Assembly (NCBI GenBank): GCA_027324025.1
Contig: DAHVYW010000045.1
Span: forward strand, 1-32,012
DNA from: JAJZQD01 sp021847735
GTDB lineage: Bacteria; Bacillota; Thermincolia; Thermincolales; UBA2595
Length of the DNA: 32,012 nucleotides
Direction of reading: 5' to 3'
Both the position numbers and the translations under genes were made by a program. The notes below the pieces were generated by a model. That model saw only the letters and a list, made by a program, of their open reading frames with translations, was not told the origin of the DNA and did no database searches. This document shows, in pieces, positions 29,275-32,012 of this stretch. Numbering within the stretch: the first letter of the stretch is position 1; the number at the start of each line of letters is the position of its first letter.

Positions 29275-31335
29275 GTGAAGTGGTTGAACCGAATATTTAA
29301 AAACCTAAGTATTTACCTGCTGATTGTTGTTTTGGCAGTTGCTATAATAAAGTACACCTCCCCAACACAACAACCGATTAAGGAGTTAAGCACCAATGAG
29401 CTTTACTCCGCTGTTCAGGAAAAAAAGGTCAAAAAGGTCAGCATCCAACCCGAAGAGCAAATAACTCATATATCGGGTGAAATGAAGGACGGGAAAGCCT
29501 TTACGGCAATTGGTTCCACTGAGGAAATCAGCGATTTATCCAAGACTTTGCGGGAGAATAAGGTCGAACTTGCATATCGGCCGACACCCAAAGCCCCGTG
29601 GTGGACAAATCTCTTTATTAACTTCCTGCCGATTTTGCTGTTAATAGGAATTGTCTTCTTTATGCTAAACCAAACCCAGGGCGGTGGCAGCCGTGTTATG
29701 TCCTTTGGAAAAAGTAAGGCCCGCCTGCACTCGGATGATAAGAAACGGGTTACCTTCGAAGATGTTGCGGGAGCCGATGAGGTCAAGCAGGAGCTCGAGG
29801 AAGTCGTTGAATTTCTTAAACACCCTAAAAAATTTAACGAACTTGGGGCCAAGATACCTAAAGGAGTGCTTCTGTATGGGCCTCCCGGCACAGGTAAAAC
29901 ACTGCTGGCGAGAGCTGTTGCCGGTGAAGCAGGCGTTCCCTTCTTTACCATAAGCGGTTCCGACTTTGTGGAAATGTTTGTAGGCGTGGGTGCTTCCAGG
30001 GTTCGCGACCTGTTTGAGCAGGCCAAGAAGAGTGCGCCCTGTATAGTGTTTATTGACGAGATTGATGCGGTCGGCCGTCAGCGTGGCGCCGGCCTTGGCG
30101 GCGGCCACGATGAACGGGAACAGACATTGAACCAGCTGCTGGTAGAGATGGACGGTTTTAACCCCAATGAAGGGATTATCATTGTCGCCGCAACAAACCG
30201 GCCTGACATTCTTGACCCGGCATTACTGCGGCCAGGCCGTTTCGACAGGCAGATAGTTGTGGATGTACCTGATATAACCGGACGTAAGGAAATACTGCAG
30301 GTTCACATTAAAGGCAAGCCGCTGGCCAATGACGTTGATCTGGGCGTTCTGGCCCGCAGGACACCTGGCTTTACAGGGGCAGACCTGGCCAACCTGGTCA
30401 ATGAAGCAGCCTTGTTAGCCGCCCGCACCAACAAAAAGCAAATTAACATGTTTGAAATGGAAGATGCCATTGAGCGGGTGGTGGCCGGGCCTGAAAAGAA
30501 GTCCAAAGTTATTAGTGAAAAGGAAAAGAAACTTGTATCATATCATGAAGCGGGTCATGCACTTGTCAGCACTTTGCTGAAGGATACAGACCCGGTTCAC
30601 AAGGTTTCCATTATACCCAGAGGCCGCGCCGGCGGATATACCTTGATTTTACCGACAGAGGACCGGTATTACCGGACCAAGTCGATGCTGTTGGATGAAA
30701 TTGTTGTTCTCCTCGGCGGCCGGGTGGCAGAAAGCCTTGTCCTCGGTGATATAAGTACCGGGGCCCAGAACGACCTGGAAAGAGCCACCAGCATTGCGCG
30801 TAAGATGATTATGGAGTATGGCATGAGCAGCGAGATCGGTCCGTTGACCCTTGGCAGGAAGACCGAGCAGGTTTTCCTTGGCCGGGACATTGCCCGGGAT
30901 CGGAATTACAGTGAAGAAGTTGCCTTTGCCATTGACAAGGAAGTCCGCAAAATTATTGATAAGAGTTATAACAAGGCCGAAGAACTGCTCAAATCCAGTA
31001 TGGATAAGCTGCACCTGATTGCCAGCACTTTGATGGACAAAGAAACCCTTGACTCCGACGAATTTACTGCCTTGATTGAAGGGCGTACCGTCGAGGAAGT
31101 CAAAAAGGTAAGGCTGGCTAAGGAACTGGCCCAGGATAAAGATAACAGCATTATTAACGCGCCTCCCAAAAAAGCTGAACCTGGAGAAGAGGCTAAGCCG
31201 GTCGAACAGGCTGAAGAAGATGAACGGGCGGCCCTTGAAAAGACAGATGACACTTCGCCCGCCGATTCGGGGCGGCCGGAAATCACGATCAACCACGGAC
31301 AAAAACCGGAGGATGAGGAAGCCGATAGTAATTAA
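29275..31335 (+). CDS. ftsH: ATP-dependent zinc metalloprotease FtsH
   Basis: The 686-residue membrane-anchored AAA+ protease degrades misfolded membrane proteins and regulators. Two membrane segments (about 12-28 and 108-127) flank an extracytoplasmic domain. The AAA module has Walker A GPPGTGKT (202-209), Walker B FIDEIDAVG and the second region of homology (LRPGRFDRQIVV). The peptidase has zinc motif HEAGH (about 424-428). A long acidic, disordered C-terminus (about 620-686) follows. The GTG at 29275 sits only 3-4 nt after GGAGAGG; TTG 29284 at 8-nt spacing would give MNRIFKNLSIYLL and may be the true start. Confidence 0.97.
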   Translation: MKWLNRIFKNLSIYLLIVVLAVAIIKYTSPTQQPIKELSTNELYSAVQEKKVKKVSIQPEEQITHISGEMKDGKAFTAIGSTEEISDLSKTLRENKVELAYRPTPKAPWWTNLFINFLPILLLIGIVFFMLNQTQGGGSRVMSFGKSKARLHSDDKKRVTFEDVAGADEVKQELEEVVEFLKHPKKFNELGAKIPKGVLLYGPPGTGKTLLARAVAGEAGVPFFTISGSDFVEMFVGVGASRVRDLFEQAKKSAPCIVFIDEIDAVGRQRGAGLGGGHDEREQTLNQLLVEMDGFNPNEGIIIVAATNRPDILDPALLRPGRFDRQIVVDVPDITGRKEILQVHIKGKPLANDVDLGVLARRTPGFTGADLANLVNEAALLAARTNKKQINMFEMEDAIERVVAGPEKKSKVISEKEKKLVSYHEAGHALVSTLLKDTDPVHKVSIIPRGRAGGYTLILPTEDRYYRTKSMLLDEIVVLLGGRVAESLVLGDISTGAQNDLERATSIARKMIMEYGMSSEIGPLTLGRKTEQVFLGRDIARDRNYSEEVAFAIDKEVRKIIDKSYNKAEELLKSSMDKLHLIASTLMDKETLDSDEFTALIEGRTVEEVKKVRLAKELAQDKDNSIINAPPKKAEPGEEAKPVEQAEEDERAALEKTDDTSPADSGRPEITINHGQKPEDEEADSN

Positions 31336-31363
31336 GAACCCAGAATCCAGGAGGCGAACCAAA

Positions 31364-31813
31364 TTGGAACGAACATATGTGATGATAAAACCCGACGGGG
31401 TGCAGAGAAATCTGGTAGGTGAAATAATTTCCCGTTTTGAGAAAAAGGGGTTTAAGATTGTAGGACTGAAAATGCTTCAAATTGACAGGGCCATTGCTGA
31501 AAAGCACTATGCTGAACACATTGGCAAACCGTTTTTTGAAGGGCTGGCCTCTTACATTACCTCCGGTCCGGTAGTGGCCATGGTTCTAGAAGGCAAGGAT
31601 GTAGTGGCTGCGGCGCGGGCTATGAACGGCGCCACTAACCCTGCCAACGCGGGGCCCGGTACTGTCAGGGGGGATATGGCCATCGAGGTCGGCAGAAACG
31701 TGATTCATGGGTCAGATTCGGTGGACAGTGCCAAGCGGGAGATATTCATATACTTTACAGAGGAAGAACTCTGTGAATATAAAAAAGTACTGGAAAATTG
31801 GATTTACGAGTGA
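31364..31813 (+). CDS. ndk: Nucleoside diphosphate kinase
   Basis: The 149-residue protein, normal for the family, transfers phosphate from NTPs to NDPs through a phosphohistidine. Seen: N-terminal ERTYVMIKPDGVQRNLVGEI, nucleotide-site residues in NGATNPANAGPGTVRGD, and active-site H115 in RNVIHGSDS. The TTG start is chosen because AGGAGG (31349-31354) precedes it by 9 nt and the protein then begins at the usual point; the open frame upstream overlaps ftsH. The 28-bp gap to ftsH suggests read-through from the ftsH promoter. The stop codon TGA is part of a dispersed repeat. Confidence 0.97.
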   Translation: MERTYVMIKPDGVQRNLVGEIISRFEKKGFKIVGLKMLQIDRAIAEKHYAEHIGKPFFEGLASYITSGPVVAMVLEGKDVVAAARAMNGATNPANAGPGTVRGDMAIEVGRNVIHGSDSVDSAKREIFIYFTEEELCEYKKVLENWIYE

Positions 31814-31842
31814 ACTCGTTCAGCTAAAGCTGAACATCGAAA
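31810..31842 (+). repeat. Dispersed repeat, 5' part only
   Basis: This matches the first 33-34 bp of the repeat at 11109: GTGAACTC, hairpin GTTCAGC-TAAA-GCTGAAC (31818-31835), ATCGAAA. Similarity ends there (AATAAAAAAC follows). Its TGA at 31811-31813 is the ndk stop codon, so the repeat may have supplied or replaced the end of ndk. Confidence 0.75.
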
Positions 31843-31869
31843 TAAAAAACAACCTATATTGCGAAAGAT

Positions 31870-31901
31870 AGAAACAGTAGGAAACCGCCTGCTGTTTCTT
31901 T
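31870..31901 (+). terminator. Probable terminator of ndk
   Basis: AGAAACAG (31870-31877) pairs with CTGTTTCT (31892-31899), with a further AGG/CCT inside the loop, followed by TTTGT. The T-tract is weak. Confidence 0.55.
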
Positions 31902-31977
31902 GTATTATTACCTATTTTGGGTCTATTGTTGTAAAAAACTGTCAGCAAATTAAGTTAACATGGGAAATCGCAGGATA

Positions 31978-32012
31978 GTGAACTCGTTCAGCTAAAGCTG
32001 AACATCGAAACT
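31978..32012 (+). repeat. Dispersed repeat copy running off the window end
   Basis: This is identical to the first 35 bp of the repeat at 11109 (GTGAACTC, hairpin at 31986-32003, ATCGAAACT) and is cut by the window edge, so it may be a full copy. It lies 168 bp after the copy at 31810. The preceding bases ATA are also shared with the 11109 copy. Confidence 0.75.

Noticed and set aside
31220..31363. Upstream extension of ndk overlapping ftsH
   Set aside because: The AGGAGG site before TTG 31364 and the family's usual N-terminus fix the start; the extension is basic, non-homologous sequence.
31810..32012. CRISPR-like repeats: a palindromic unit ending in GAAA(C), present twice near the window end
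   Set aside because: The two copies are 168 bp apart, not 60-75 bp, the first diverges after ATCGAAA, and a third lies 20 kb away. No cas genes are seen. Only the sequence beyond 32012 could change this.

Overview
The window looks like a chromosomal segment of an anaerobic, endospore-forming Firmicute, probably a Peptococcaceae/Desulfotomaculum-type clostridium. The basis is the conserved sporulation and cell-division gene order, the AGGAGG-type ribosome binding sites with frequent GTG and TTG starts, and a CO-dehydrogenase-family protein. Its backbone follows the Bacillus subtilis order ctc - pth(spoVC) - fin - mfd - spoVT - spoVB(yabM) - yabN(mazG) - yabO(rqcP) - yabP - yabQ - divIC - yabR - spoIIE - yabS - yabT - tilS - ftsH. 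I see 31 protein genes, 29 of them on the + strand, and no tRNA, rRNA or CRISPR array.

Layout. Positions 1-3990 hold a lone cooS, a ypiB/IDEAL-domain gene and a convergent PRC-barrel gene. Positions 4150-9920 hold ctc/rplY, pth (broken by an in-frame TAG), a small PrsW-like membrane protein overlapping fin, and mfd. Positions 9990-15630 hold a PrsA-like foldase lipoprotein, spoVT, spoVB, mazG/yabN and hup. Positions 15740-19690 hold rqcP, a SpoIID-like lipoprotein, yabP, yabQ, a small sigma-region-4-like HTH gene, divIC and yabR. Positions 19770-23410 hold a ppx/gppA gene and an accessory block of four genes, mostly unrecognised. Positions 23570-31813 hold spoIIE, yabS, yabT, tilS, ftsH and ndk. 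The hpt gene often found between tilS and ftsH is absent.

How the genes fit together. Most act in spore development: forespore regulation (fin, spoVT, spoIIE), envelope and cortex (spoVB, spoIID-like, yabP, yabQ) and kinase signalling (yabT). The rest are housekeeping functions: translation quality control and tRNA (ctc, pth, rqcP, tilS), repair (mfd), nucleotide pools (mazG, ndk), division (divIC) and proteolysis (ftsH). By hand-matching I find sporulation-type promoters at the expected places: sigma-G-like before spoVT, sigma-F/G-like before the prsW-fin pair, a 21-nt-spaced Spo0A-type promoter before spoIIE, and sigma-F/G-like sites before two unknown genes of the accessory block.

Main points of interest: (1) the CooS lacks the cysteine pair at one C-cluster ligand position, so it may not be a CO dehydrogenase; (2) pth has an in-frame amber codon with clearly homologous sequence continuing after it; (3) two unknown paralogues share a WW motif beside a SPOCS-like gene next to spoIIE; (4) two families of dispersed hairpin repeats are present; (5) three DnaA-box-like sites are clustered ahead of the HTH-divIC genes. 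No sequence search was possible, so family names rest on recognition of motifs and gene order.
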